Below, one piece after another: positions 1-7,068 of a stretch of DNA of 7,786 nt. Below the pieces are notes generated by a model. The model was not told where the DNA came from. It made no database searches and saw nothing but the letters and a program-made list of their open reading frames with translations. How positions within the stretch are numbered: position 1 is the stretch's first letter; every line of letters starts with the position of its first letter. The DNA is from Nitrospira sp. UBA2083 (GTDB taxonomy: Bacteria > Nitrospirota > Nitrospiria > Nitrospirales > Nitrospiraceae). The position numbers were made by a program, and so were the translations under genes. The stretch spans positions 107,624-115,409 of the forward strand of contig DCZN01000080.1 in NCBI GenBank assembly GCA_002331625.1, read 5' to 3'.

Positions 1-3000
1 GCCGGCATCATCGGAGCCTTCTGCTCACTCTGACGCAACCGTGTCACTTCTTCGGCCAATGCCGCGATTGTCGGTCGTTCGAACAGCGCGGAGAGTGAAA
101 CCTCGACCTCGAAGAGCTCACGTACCCGGGAGACGAGCTGGGTCGCCGAGAGCGAATGGCCTCCATGTTCGAAGAAATGATCATGGATGCCGGCCTCTGG
201 GACCTCCAGCACAGACTTCCATAGTTCTAGCAGGGACTCTTCAACCGGGTTTCTTGGAGCAACCCTCGCGGCGGCATGATCGACGATGTGTTCAGGAGCG
301 GGAAGCGCGCGTCGATTCACTTTGCCGGTCGCACTGAGCGGCATCGCGTCGAGCCACAGAATGACGGAGGGCACCATATAGTTCGGCAATCGTGAGGCGA
401 GATAACGGCGAACTGCCTCAAGCTTGTCCTTCAGCGATGATTCGCCCGCGATGTAGCCGACTAACCGGTGCTGGTCCCGCTTATCCTTGAGAAGTAGCAC
501 TGCGGCGTGATGTACCCCTGGGAAATTACTCAACGCATACTCGATTTCTCCGAGTTCGATCCGGTAGCCCCGCAGTTTGACCTGCTGATCTATCCGCCCG
601 AGAAATTCTAGGTTGCCGTCGGCACGGTATCGTGCCAGGTCACCGGTCCGATAGAGTCTGGTGCCAACCACGTACGGGTTTGAAAGAAATCGCTCTTGGG
701 TCAACTGCGGTTGGTTGATATAGCCGCGGGCCAAACACTCTCCCCCGATATAGAGTTCTCCTGGGACTCCGATGGGCATCGGCCGCAAACGTTCATCCAG
801 CACATAGAGCTGCATATGGGCGATGGGTTTGCCGATCGATACACGAGCAGATGTTTCCTCACGGGTGGTTTGATACACGCTACACCAGACCGTGGCTTCC
901 GTTGGGCCATATTCGTTGTACAGGGCGGCGTGGGGTAGGAGCTGGTAATGTCGTCTCACGAGCTCAAGGGGAAGACTCTCGCCGGCTGTAATGACGACAC
1001 GAAGCGATTCCAGCTGCCCATCCAATGCGTCACCGATGACCGCATGATACAAAGAAGGGACCCACACCACGTGTGAGACGCGATGATGCTCGATGAGCGC
1101 AGCAAGCTGTGTTGGATCACGATGGACGTTCTCTGATGGGATGATCAGTTCCCCTCCCTGGAGCAACGTCCAAAAGATCCCTGTCACCGACCCATCGAAG
1201 GCGAGTGAGAAGGTCAGTAAGAACCGCGATACCGGTTCCTGATAGTACTGCAACCTTGCGTGAAGAGAGGTCACCAGACTGCCGTGTGGCACGGCCACAC
1301 CCTTAGGGTTCCCTGTCGAACCAGAGGTGTAGATGAGATAGGCGAGCTGCTCAGGGGAAACGGAGTGCATAAGGTTCTCATCCTCCGCTCCGCCCAGTGT
1401 AGAAGTAGAGAAGGTCTCTACATCACAAATATGACCGCGGAAGGTCTGTAAATGGCTACGGAGATGTGCTTGTGTGACCACGATGGAGACGTGCGCATCC
1501 TCCAGCACGAGCTGGAGACGGTGGCCTGGGAAGGATGGATCCAGGGGAACATATCCTCCCCCGGCCTTGAGAATCCCTAACAGACCCACGAGGGCGTCCA
1601 CCGAGCGCTCGACACAGAGACCCACTGGAACGTCTGCATCCACTCCAAGCTTCCGTAGCGCGAGCGCGACTCGATTTGCTCGTCGGTTCAGCTCTTGGTA
1701 GCTCAGCGACTGATCTCCACAGGTCACGGCGGGTGCATGGGGAGTCCGCTCGACCTGCGCCTCGATGAGTGCATGGATACCGGAGGTTCTAGAAGGTGGT
1801 TCGCTCCATGTCAGTTGAACGTTTCGTTTCTCCTCGGGGGTCAGCAATGAAAGTTGGTCGAGACGGGCCTCAGGTTTCGTGAGAAACTCATCAAGAAGGA
1901 TCTCCAGCTGTCCCAACATTCGGTCGATCGTCGAGTCCTCAAAAATCGTGGAATCATAGAGAAAAGCCAGATCCAGGCCATCAATCTTGTTGAACACCAT
2001 TAACACGAGGTCGAACTCCGATGCCGTCGGTTCCCAGGGGAGATGCGTGATCTCAAGATCCTTGATGCTGAACGTGGACATGGGATCGTCTTCACACACC
2101 ATCATCACGTTGAACAGTGGAGACAGCTGACGCGCTCGTTGTAACGACAGCGCCTCGATCACTTCTTCAAACGGGAGGTCCTGATGGTCATAGGCCTCGA
2201 CCACCACACGGCGTATCTGCTTCAACAACTCGTGGCCAGTCACCTTCTCAGAAAGTTCGGACCGTAACGCCACCGTATTGACGCAATACCCCATCATATC
2301 TTCGAATTCCCTCCGACGCCTGCCGGCCACGATCGATCCAATCACGACATCTGATTCTTGGGTGTAGCGATGCAGCCACACCGCAAAGACGGCATACAAC
2401 ACCATGAAAGGAGTGACGCTGTGCTGTTGGCAGAAGCGATCAAGACCGGCCGTAAGTCCAGGAGAAAGGGATCGGAACCGCACACCCCCTTCAAACGTGC
2501 GCGCCCGCGGCCGTTGCCGATCGATGGGAAGTTCCGCTGGAGGTCGGGTGTCGCTCAGCTGCCGGGTCCAGTAGGCTCGGTTGGCTTCTCGAAGACCTTG
2601 ATCAAGCTTGGCCCTTTGCCAATCGACATAGTCCGCATACTGAACGGTCAACGCCGGAAGTCGAGCTTGCTGAACATCGCTGCCGGTTTCCCACAACAGG
2701 GCTAATTCCTTCCAGAAGATGCAGAGCGACCATCCGTCGGCGACGAGTCGGTGGAACGTCAGTGCCAAGATATGCACGTTGGGTTCAAGCGCCAGCAGAG
2801 TCACTCTGAAGAGTGGTCCTCGGCGAAGGTCGAACGGTTGGTTTCTCTCCGTTCGCAGGAAGTGCCGAACGTGAACGTCTCGCTCTGTAGGATCCATGTT
2901 CTGGAAATCCTGCCGCTCGATCGTGGTGGTCACTTCTGAAGATATGTCCGCGAATCCCTCGCCTCGCTCCGAACCGAAACACGTTCGAAGAATCTCGTGT

Positions 3001-5276
3001 CGTCGGCCAATTTCCCGTACAGACCGCTCTAACCCCTCGGGGCTAATCGACCCTCGAATCCGCACTGCCATAGAAATATGGTTGATCGCGCTCCCAGGAT
3101 GTACCTGCTCCAAAAACCACAGTCGCTGCTGCGAGGGGCTGAGTGGGATTCTCCCACTCCTGGCGGGTGCAGAGAAAATCGGAACCGATGGAACCCTTGT
3201 CGTGCTGCCATCACAAAGGTCCTGCCCCCTTTCCAAGGTCCGACCTGCCTCATCTAGACCCGTGCGTAGCTCGCCGATTCGAGCGGCCAGCGCAGACAAG
3301 GTTGGACATTCAAAGAGCAGACTGATGGGGAGTTCGACGCGGAACTGGTCGAGTATACGCGCGACCACCTGTGCTGCGAGGAGTGAATTGCCTCCAAGCC
3401 CAAAGAAATTCGCATGACGATGGGGTCGAGCCCCACCAAGTACTTCTTGCCAGATGTCGGCCAAACTCTTCTCAACAGAGGTCTGAGGACTCTCCTCCAG
3501 TACCCCATCGGCTTCAGATTGTAGATCCTCGTCGAGCGTGCTGGCTCTGACAACCGTCAGCTGGCCGGATTCAAAGGCTGCTCGGCAGGCACCCCGCTGA
3601 ATTTTTCCGCTGGAGGTCCGTGGGATTGTGCCGGACTTGACCAACACCACCGTGTGGATTTCGAGTTCATACTCGTCCGCCAGCACGCGACGGATGCAGT
3701 TCACCATGTTCGTGAGGTTTGATTCAGACACCTGTTTCTCGATCTCATAGACCAGCACCACCCGCTCTCCGGTCTCGCCTGCAGTCGAGAATGCCGCCCC
3801 ACACCCTCGTCTCAAGCCAGGGTGGGCTTGCTCAGCGGTCCACTCCAAATCATGAGGATAATAGTTGCGTCCGCGAACAATGATCAGGTCCTTGATGCGC
3901 CCGCTGAGGAACAGCTCCCCACGGTGAAGGAATCCTAGGTCGCCGGTCCGTAAATAGGGCTCCTCCCCAGACTCAGCCAGTGTGGCATTAAATGTAGTTT
4001 CTGTTTCGTCTTGCTTCTCCCAGTAACCAGAAGCGATTCCGGCTCCAGACAGCCATACCTCGCCCACGATACCCGACGGGCACTCCAATCGAGTTGTCGG
4101 GTTCACGATCTTGACACAAGTCTTTTCGAGCGGTTCCCCGCAGCCCACCAACGTCTGAGTCCCTCGTTCCGATGGAGTAGACTCCTTCACGATTGAGTTT
4201 GCCAGCGCCTCCACATCAACCGTGAGGAACGTCGGCTCAACCCGGAACGGTTTCATCGTCACGAGCAACGTGGCTTCGGCTAGTCCATAGGCCGGAGAAA
4301 AGCTTGTCTGCTTGAATCCTCGTGGACCAAAGGTTTCGATAAACCGCCTCACCGTATCAGGGTGGATGGGTTCGGCACCGCAGCTGGCGACCTTCCAGCT
4401 ACTCAAGTCCGCCTGCCAATCCTTGTGTTGCCGCACAGCCCGGAGGCACGCCTCGTACGAAAAATTCGGTCCACCGCTGTGGGTAATCGCGAATTGATCT
4501 ACTGCGTCTAGCCAGCGCAATGGTCGTCGGAGAAACGTGATGGGCGACATCAGATAGGCGGGAATGCCTGCGTAGAACGGTGCAATGATTCCATGCAGCA
4601 ATCCATAGTCATGGAAATACGGCAACCAGCAGAGCGACCGACTGCTGTCCTCTACCTGCCCGGCTAATGTCAGAGCTTTGCAATGAGCCAGCACATTTCC
4701 ATGGCTGATCACAACGCCGCGAGGAGAGGCGGTCGACCCAGAGGTGTATTGCAAATAGGCAAGGGCGCTGCTGTCTAGTCGCGGCACATCAATTGACATG
4801 GAGTCGGTCGCATCAGCTAATAGATGGTCTGTTGCCATCCATGTGATCAGGCCCACGTCTTTGGCGGGTGAACATTCAGAAGACTGAGCCATGATGCTTG
4901 AGCTTGTGAGGATGAGTGATGCCTGAGCATCTTCCATAATGTTACGAAGTCTCGGCACACTGTGTTTCATTCTGATTGGGTCGGGGGCCGGAGCAGGAAC
5001 TGGTATGAGACCGGCATACACGCATGCCCAAAATGCACAGGCGACATCAAGGCCTGGCGGATAGAGAAGAAGGGTTCTGGTTCCTGGTTTGACCTCGCGG
5101 GTCAGTCGGCCGGCCAGTGAACGTACCTTGCGTTCAAGCTGGCCGTAGGTCAGTTGACTCTCCAGCTCGAGGCTGTCACGAACCAAGGCATAGGCAAGCC
5201 TGTCTGGATTTCGCCGACAACCAAACTCAAAGAGATCTGCCAGGTTGTGGATAGCCCGATGAAATGGTTGCGACAT
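1..5276 (-). CDS. FAAL-initiated non-ribosomal peptide synthetase, start of protein, C-terminus beyond window
   Basis: This is the first 1758 residues of a multidomain lipopeptide synthetase; the frame is open to the left edge. Domains in order are FAAL (about 12-575), carrier PCP1 (600-667, Ser631), condensation (709-1140), adenylation (1165-1660) and carrier PCP2 (1678-1745, Ser1708), then a linker into an unseen part. The layout is an initiation module that loads a fatty acid and adds one amino acid; the protein should be cytoplasmic. ATG at 5274-5276 is the first possible start because an in-frame TAA lies one codon upstream (CAG between). No good Shine-Dalgarno sequence precedes it. The N-terminus that follows matches where FAAL proteins normally begin. 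No stop or frameshift interrupts the frame. The gene is divergent from the gene at 5765. The product is unknown, because later modules, the release domain and tailoring genes lie outside the window. Confidence 0.95.
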   Translation of the reverse strand, partial: MSQPFHRAIHNLADLFEFGCRRNPDRLAYALVRDSLELESQLTYGQLERKVRSLAGRLTREVKPGTRTLLLYPPGLDVACAFWACVYAGLIPVPAPAPDPIRMKHSVPRLRNIMEDAQASLILTSSSIMAQSSECSPAKDVGLITWMATDHLLADATDSMSIDVPRLDSSALAYLQYTSGSTASPRGVVISHGNVLAHCKALTLAGQVEDSSRSLCWLPYFHDYGLLHGIIAPFYAGIPAYLMSPITFLRRPLRWLDAVDQFAITHSGGPNFSYEACLRAVRQHKDWQADLSSWKVASCGAEPIHPDTVRRFIETFGPRGFKQTSFSPAYGLAEATLLVTMKPFRVEPTFLTVDVEALANSIVKESTPSERGTQTLVGCGEPLEKTCVKIVNPTTRLECPSGIVGEVWLSGAGIASGYWEKQDETETTFNATLAESGEEPYLRTGDLGFLHRGELFLSGRIKDLIIVRGRNYYPHDLEWTAEQAHPGLRRGCGAAFSTAGETGERVVLVYEIEKQVSESNLTNMVNCIRRVLADEYELEIHTVVLVKSGTIPRTSSGKIQRGACRAAFESGQLTVVRASTLDEDLQSEADGVLEESPQTSVEKSLADIWQEVLGGARPHRHANFFGLGGNSLLAAQVVARILDQFRVELPISLLFECPTLSALAARIGELRTGLDEAGRTLERGQDLCDGSTTRVPSVPIFSAPARSGRIPLSPSQQRLWFLEQVHPGSAINHISMAVRIRGSISPEGLERSVREIGRRHEILRTCFGSERGEGFADISSEVTTTIERQDFQNMDPTERDVHVRHFLRTERNQPFDLRRGPLFRVTLLALEPNVHILALTFHRLVADGWSLCIFWKELALLWETGSDVQQARLPALTVQYADYVDWQRAKLDQGLREANRAYWTRQLSDTRPPAELPIDRQRPRARTFEGGVRFRSLSPGLTAGLDRFCQQHSVTPFMVLYAVFAVWLHRYTQESDVVIGSIVAGRRRREFEDMMGYCVNTVALRSELSEKVTGHELLKQIRRVVVEAYDHQDLPFEEVIEALSLQRARQLSPLFNVMMVCEDDPMSTFSIKDLEITHLPWEPTASEFDLVLMVFNKIDGLDLAFLYDSTIFEDSTIDRMLGQLEILLDEFLTKPEARLDQLSLLTPEEKRNVQLTWSEPPSRTSGIHALIEAQVERTPHAPAVTCGDQSLSYQELNRRANRVALALRKLGVDADVPVGLCVERSVDALVGLLGILKAGGGYVPLDPSFPGHRLQLVLEDAHVSIVVTQAHLRSHLQTFRGHICDVETFSTSTLGGAEDENLMHSVSPEQLAYLIYTSGSTGNPKGVAVPHGSLVTSLHARLQYYQEPVSRFLLTFSLAFDGSVTGIFWTLLQGGELIIPSENVHRDPTQLAALIEHHRVSHVVWVPSLYHAVIGDALDGQLESLRVVITAGESLPLELVRRHYQLLPHAALYNEYGPTEATVWCSVYQTTREETSARVSIGKPIAHMQLYVLDERLRPMPIGVPGELYIGGECLARGYINQPQLTQERFLSNPYVVGTRLYRTGDLARYRADGNLEFLGRIDQQVKLRGYRIELGEIEYALSNFPGVHHAAVLLLKDKRDQHRLVGYIAGESSLKDKLEAVRRYLASRLPNYMVPSVILWLDAMPLSATGKVNRRALPAPEHIVDHAAARVAPRNPVEESLLELWKSVLEVPEAGIHDHFFEHGGHSLSATQLVSRVRELFEVEVSLSALFERPTIAALAEEVTRLRQSEQKAPMMP
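42..245 (-). other. PCP2 carrier domain, NRPS residues about 1678-1745
   Basis: This carrier domain has the classic core HFFEHGGHSLSATQL, with Ser1708 as the phosphopantetheine site. It should carry the amino acid activated by the preceding adenylation domain and then the N-acyl aminoacyl intermediate. It is followed by a short linker (RLRQSEQKAPMMP) that runs off the left edge. A normal module order would place another condensation domain or a release domain next, but none is visible. Confidence 0.92.
297..1784 (-). other. Adenylation domain, predicted aromatic (Tyr-like) specificity, NRPS residues about 1165-1660
   Basis: This domain selects and activates one amino acid as aminoacyl-AMP and loads it on PCP2. 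Visible motifs are LAYLIYTSGSTGNPKG (Thr1317), FDGSVTG with the substrate-binding Asp1361, ITAGES, NEYGPTEATVW, GELYIGG, LYRTGDLARY, RGYRIELGEIE and TGKVNRRALP with Lys1652. Manual alignment to GrsA-PheA gives the ten pocket residues D-G-T-V-I-A-E-V-W-K. From memory the nearest known code is the tyrosine code DGTITAEVAK, which shares seven of ten positions. The substitutions include Trp at position 331, which should reshape the pocket, so Tyr or another aromatic residue is only a weak prediction. No methyltransferase insertion or other inserted domain is visible. Confidence 0.92.
1857..3152 (-). other. Condensation domain with altered catalytic motif (HRxxxDG), NRPS residues about 709-1140
   Basis: By position this domain should transfer the fatty acyl group from PCP1 to the amino group of the amino acid on PCP2. 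Motifs seen in order are PLSPSQQRLWFLEQ from Pro711, RHEILRT, HRLVADGWS at His842 onward, YADYVDWQ, VIGSIVAGR, GYCVNTVALR and HQDLPFEE. All resemble working condensation domains except one position. The usual HHxxxDG is H-R-L-V-A-D-G, so the second His, normally essential, is Arg843 (codon CGA, plus-strand 2748-2750). Asp847 and Gly848 of the same motif are kept. The domain may be impaired, may use another residue, or may act with a partner enzyme. A sequencing error is also possible, although the frame is clean on both sides. Confidence 0.9.
3276..3479 (-). other. PCP1 carrier domain, NRPS residues about 600-667
   Basis: This is a phosphopantetheine carrier domain with the core FFGLGGNSLLA. 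Ser631 is the expected attachment site for 4'-phosphopantetheine. It sits directly after the FAAL and before the condensation domain, so it should hold the fatty acyl starter. The four-helix carrier pattern is readable, from SLADIWQEVLG before the serine to LFECPTLSALA after it. Nothing looks damaged. Confidence 0.92.
3552..5243 (-). other. FAAL domain (fatty-acyl-AMP ligase), NRPS residues about 12-575
   Basis: This domain belongs to the ANL adenylating superfamily. It should activate a free fatty acid with ATP to acyl-AMP and pass the acyl group to the phosphopantetheine of PCP1. Visible motifs are the P-loop-like TSGSTASPRG from Thr178, the FAAL-style WLPYFHDYGLLHG around His222-Asp223, GAEP at 300-303, YGLAEAT from Tyr330, RTGDL with Asp446, and the C-terminal SSGKIQRG with Lys558. 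The HDYGL and GAEP segments, together with direct fusion to a carrier protein, favour FAAL over a CoA ligase or an amino-acid adenylation domain. The FAAL-specific insertion was not aligned, so CoA-independent transfer is inferred from context. Chain length cannot be predicted. Confidence 0.9.
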
Positions 5277-5369
5277 CTGTTATGTTATTCGAAGCATCAA
5301 CCTTCTCACCCGCTCAGAAGAACCGGGCTCTAGTTATCGACCATCGGCTATCCGTTCACCATCCGTACA

Positions 5370-5398
5370 AAAGTAGGATTTTTGGTCATAAAGTAGGA
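5370..5398. repeat. Pair of 9-bp direct repeats with 20-bp period
   Basis: AAAGTAGGA occurs at 5370-5378 and again at 5390-5398, with exactly 20 bp between equivalent bases. Two helical turns would put both copies on the same DNA face. They lie about 95-120 bp upstream of the synthetase start, which is consistent with tandem sites for a transcription regulator. The role is inferred from spacing and position only. Confidence 0.5.
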
Positions 5399-5409
5399 AG
5401 AACTTCTTC
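5397..5409. repeat. Perfect 6-1-6 inverted repeat, possible operator
   Basis: GAAGAA-C-TTCTTC is a perfect 13-bp dyad that overlaps the last two bases of the second direct repeat. The arms are too short and the loop too tight for a terminator hairpin, so a dimeric protein site is more likely than an RNA structure. It lies about 120-135 bp upstream of the synthetase start. Confidence 0.4.
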
Positions 5410-5696
5410 ATTGCCCAACAGGAGACGGAGCGTCTTCGGCGGTCGATGTCACCAGGCACATCGGTCGCGTGACGCGGTCGTGCGTGTTAGCCGTACCGTA
5501 CACAGAGCGATTCTGCCCTCGTGTGGGATGTGTCGTGATGTTGGGTGGAGATAGAAAAAAGCCTTTGCTGAGAATGAAGGGTTGTCCATCTAGCGGTTAG
5601 CGTAACAGGCGGAGGTGAACGCTGTGGCATCCTGCGCCAGCGGTAGAAGAAGCCTTAGGGTTTTGCTGACCATTTTAATCTCTGCTCAACGGATGT

Positions 5697-5729
5697 GATT
5701 GTAGCAATCCCACACAACATGTTGATAAT
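5697..5729 (+). promoter_or_regulatory. Weak promoter-like element with two small dyads upstream of VIT-like gene
   Basis: A GATAAT hexamer at 5724-5729 resembles a -10 box and lies 36 bp before the ATG. The best upstream partner, TTGTAG at 5699-5704, is 19 bp away, longer than ideal. Two perfect dyads cover it: GATTG-TAG-CAATC at 5697-5709 and CAACATGTTG at 5715-5724. The second abuts the -10 box and could be an operator. This is a suggestion from motif shape only. Confidence 0.3.
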
Positions 5730-5764
5730 TAAAGGAGAATTGATTCATACGTATTGGAGGGTGA

Positions 5765-6373
5765 ATGGCACGTCGATCGCAGAAGATTGGCAATCAGATG
5801 GCAGAGAGCGGCTTCTCGATGGAGGAGGCTCTCTACAACATCCTCTCCGCTGTTGTGACAGTCCCGCACGGATGGGAGTTGACGAGCAGCATGAAGGCCG
5901 GTTGGAAAACGGGGATCAGCTTTGGATTGACATCCGGGGTCATTACCACGCTCGGACTGATGGTAGGATTGCACTCCGGTACGCATTCGCGCGCCATCGT
6001 GATCGGCGGAATTCTGACGATTGCTATTGCCGATGCCATGTCCGACGCGTTAGGCATCCATGTGTCCGAAGAGTCCAAGAACAGCGGTCCCACTTGGCAG
6101 ATCTGGGAAGCCACACTCGCGACGTTCGTCACCAAATTCGTGATCGCTGCAACTTTCGTTGTCCCGGTTGCAATCGGCCCGCTTGATCGAGCGATCATCA
6201 TCAGTGTGGTCTGGGGACTCCTCCTCCTCACAGTCCTCAGCTTCTTTCTCGCTCGGGCGCAGGCGATTGCTCCGTGGAAGGTGATCGGCGAACATCTCCT
6301 TATCGCTCTGTGTGTTGTTGTGATGACACACGTGGTTGGCGACTGGGTACAAGGAATCGTGAAGGAAGAATGA
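5765..6373 (+). CDS. VIT1/CCC1-like small membrane protein, putative metal transporter
   Basis: This 202-residue protein resembles the vacuolar iron transporter (VIT1/CCC1) family, which moves Fe2+ or Mn2+ across membranes. Five hydrophobic segments are readable at about 51-69, 76-97, 116-139, 142-163 and 174-192. The segment GLTSGVITTLGLMVGL followed by GGILTIAIADAMSDALG matches the family's first two helices. The 50-residue N-terminus is amphipathic and has no signal peptide. The family's cytosolic metal-binding helices between helices 2 and 3 are reduced to about 18 residues. The conserved Asp of the G-L-x-D-G motif in helix 1 is Ser57 here, while a Met in helix 2 (Met92) is kept, so iron transport is not assured. 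GGAGG at 5756-5760 supports this ATG; Met12 is a weaker alternative. It is followed after 40 bp by the OsmC/Ohr gene, probably in one operon. Confidence 0.8.
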   Translation: MARRSQKIGNQMAESGFSMEEALYNILSAVVTVPHGWELTSSMKAGWKTGISFGLTSGVITTLGLMVGLHSGTHSRAIVIGGILTIAIADAMSDALGIHVSEESKNSGPTWQIWEATLATFVTKFVIAATFVVPVAIGPLDRAIIISVVWGLLLLTVLSFFLARAQAIAPWKVIGEHLLIALCVVVMTHVVGDWVQGIVKEE

Positions 6374-6413
6374 CGGACCGACGTTCGCTGATGGCGGGAG
6401 AAGAGGAGGGCAA

Positions 6414-6848
6414 ATGGAATCGAAAGGTAAGGTGTTTCTGTATCAGACCGATGTGAAGTGGACGGAACAGCGTAAGGGAATGATCTCTTGCGCGGGAAAA
6501 CCGGAGGTGCAGGTTGCGACGCCTCCAGAATTCAAGGGGCATGAAGGTATTTGGTCTCCGGAGGATCTCTTTGTGACGTCAGCCAACGTCTGTCTGATGA
6601 CGACCTTTCTTGCCGTGGCAGAACGAGCCGGCCTTGCCTTTTCCGCATATGAGAGTACGGCGGAAGGCCGGCTTGAACTGGTCGAGGGGAAATTTCAGTT
6701 CACCGCGATCACGATCAGACCGACCATCACTCTGAAGACCGGCAGTAATGCAACCATGGCGAAGGAGCTGATCGAAAAGGCCGAGCGGAATTGCCTGATC
6801 TCCAATTCGATGAAGGCAACCGTCACACTGGAGCCAACAATCCGTTAG
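6414..6848 (+). CDS. OsmC/Ohr family thiol peroxidase
   Basis: This is a 144-residue cytoplasmic protein, the usual length for the family. OsmC/Ohr proteins reduce organic hydroperoxides through a reactive cysteine and a resolving cysteine. All four catalytic-type residues fall where Ohr proteins have them: Arg20, Glu50 in WSPEDLF, Cys60 in SANVCLM and Cys127 in ERNCLISNS. An extra Cys26 is also present. The central helix LMTTFLAVAERAGL and the C-terminal strand are intact. AGGAGG at 6404-6409 is a strong ribosome-binding site 4 bp before the ATG. It lies 40 bp after the VIT-like gene on the same strand with no terminator between, so co-transcription is likely. Assignment to OsmC versus Ohr subfamily is not settled, so no gene symbol is given. 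Confidence 0.9.
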   Translation: MESKGKVFLYQTDVKWTEQRKGMISCAGKPEVQVATPPEFKGHEGIWSPEDLFVTSANVCLMTTFLAVAERAGLAFSAYESTAEGRLELVEGKFQFTAITIRPTITLKTGSNATMAKELIEKAERNCLISNSMKATVTLEPTIR

Positions 6849-7068
6849 CGAGGCAACTCAACGAAGTCGGGTGCAGGGTGCCGGGATCTGATTCGTCCTG
6901 GATGGTGACGATTGCCTTCGTACCATGACTGTAGCGTTCTGCGTCAGTGAGCGATACAGGCCTGTGGTGTTTCTCTCCATTCATACTGACTTTCCCCGCT
7001 CTCTCCTCTGACACTCCACTAAGTTCTCAATGAACAGGCAGAATGTTGACCTGATGCATTGGCGAGGA
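6849..7068. other. Intergenic stretch after OsmC/Ohr gene, no gene seen
   Basis: About 220 bp separate the OsmC/Ohr stop from the putative sigma-54 promoter. I saw no clear stem-loop followed by a T-run, so transcription may read through. Short frames on both strands have no family features. The gap itself suggests that the cytochrome gene has its own promoter. Confidence 0.5.

Larger units (their letters stand above)
5277..5764. other. Divergent intergenic region between synthetase and VIT-like gene, no gene seen
   Basis: These 488 bases lie between the two divergent start codons. Open frames here are short, rich in Arg/Ser/His and overlap real starts, so none was accepted. The region must hold promoters for both directions. 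Visible structure includes the 5370-5409 repeat cluster, a CGCGT-G-ACGCG dyad at 5466-5476, and dyads at 5697-5709 and 5715-5724. No convincing Rho-independent terminator, RNA gene or mobile-element end was found. Confidence 0.7.

Noticed and set aside
1..41. Possible end of the synthetase or start of another domain at the left edge
   Set aside because: Only a polar linker after PCP2 is visible and no stop codon is present, so neither a terminus nor a next domain can be called.
2358..3417. Several plus-strand frames opposite the condensation domain (115 and 173 codons)
   Set aside because: The minus strand encodes an intact condensation domain with conserved motifs throughout, so these are antisense shadows.
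5347..5362. Minus-strand sigma-54-like TGG-N10-GC element upstream of the synthetase
   Set aside because: Only the core dinucleotides match; most other consensus positions of the -24 box do not.
5466..5476. CGCGT-G-ACGCG dyad
   Set aside because: It is perfect but short and GC-rich, with no T-run for a terminator and no positional reason to call it an operator.
5264..5554. A 96-codon plus-strand frame across the synthetase start and intergenic region
   Set aside because: It overlaps the synthetase start, has no ribosome-binding site, and its composition is low-complexity Arg/His/Ser with no family resemblance.
5587..5600. tRNA D-arm-like string CATCTAGCGGTTAG
   Set aside because: No matching acceptor stem, anticodon arm or TTCGA T-loop follows at the expected distance, so it is not a tRNA gene.
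5695..6186. A 163-codon plus-strand frame overlapping the VIT-like gene
   Set aside because: It is a shadow in another frame of the membrane protein gene; its second half is Arg/His/Cys-rich, and the accepted gene has the better ribosome-binding site and clear helices.
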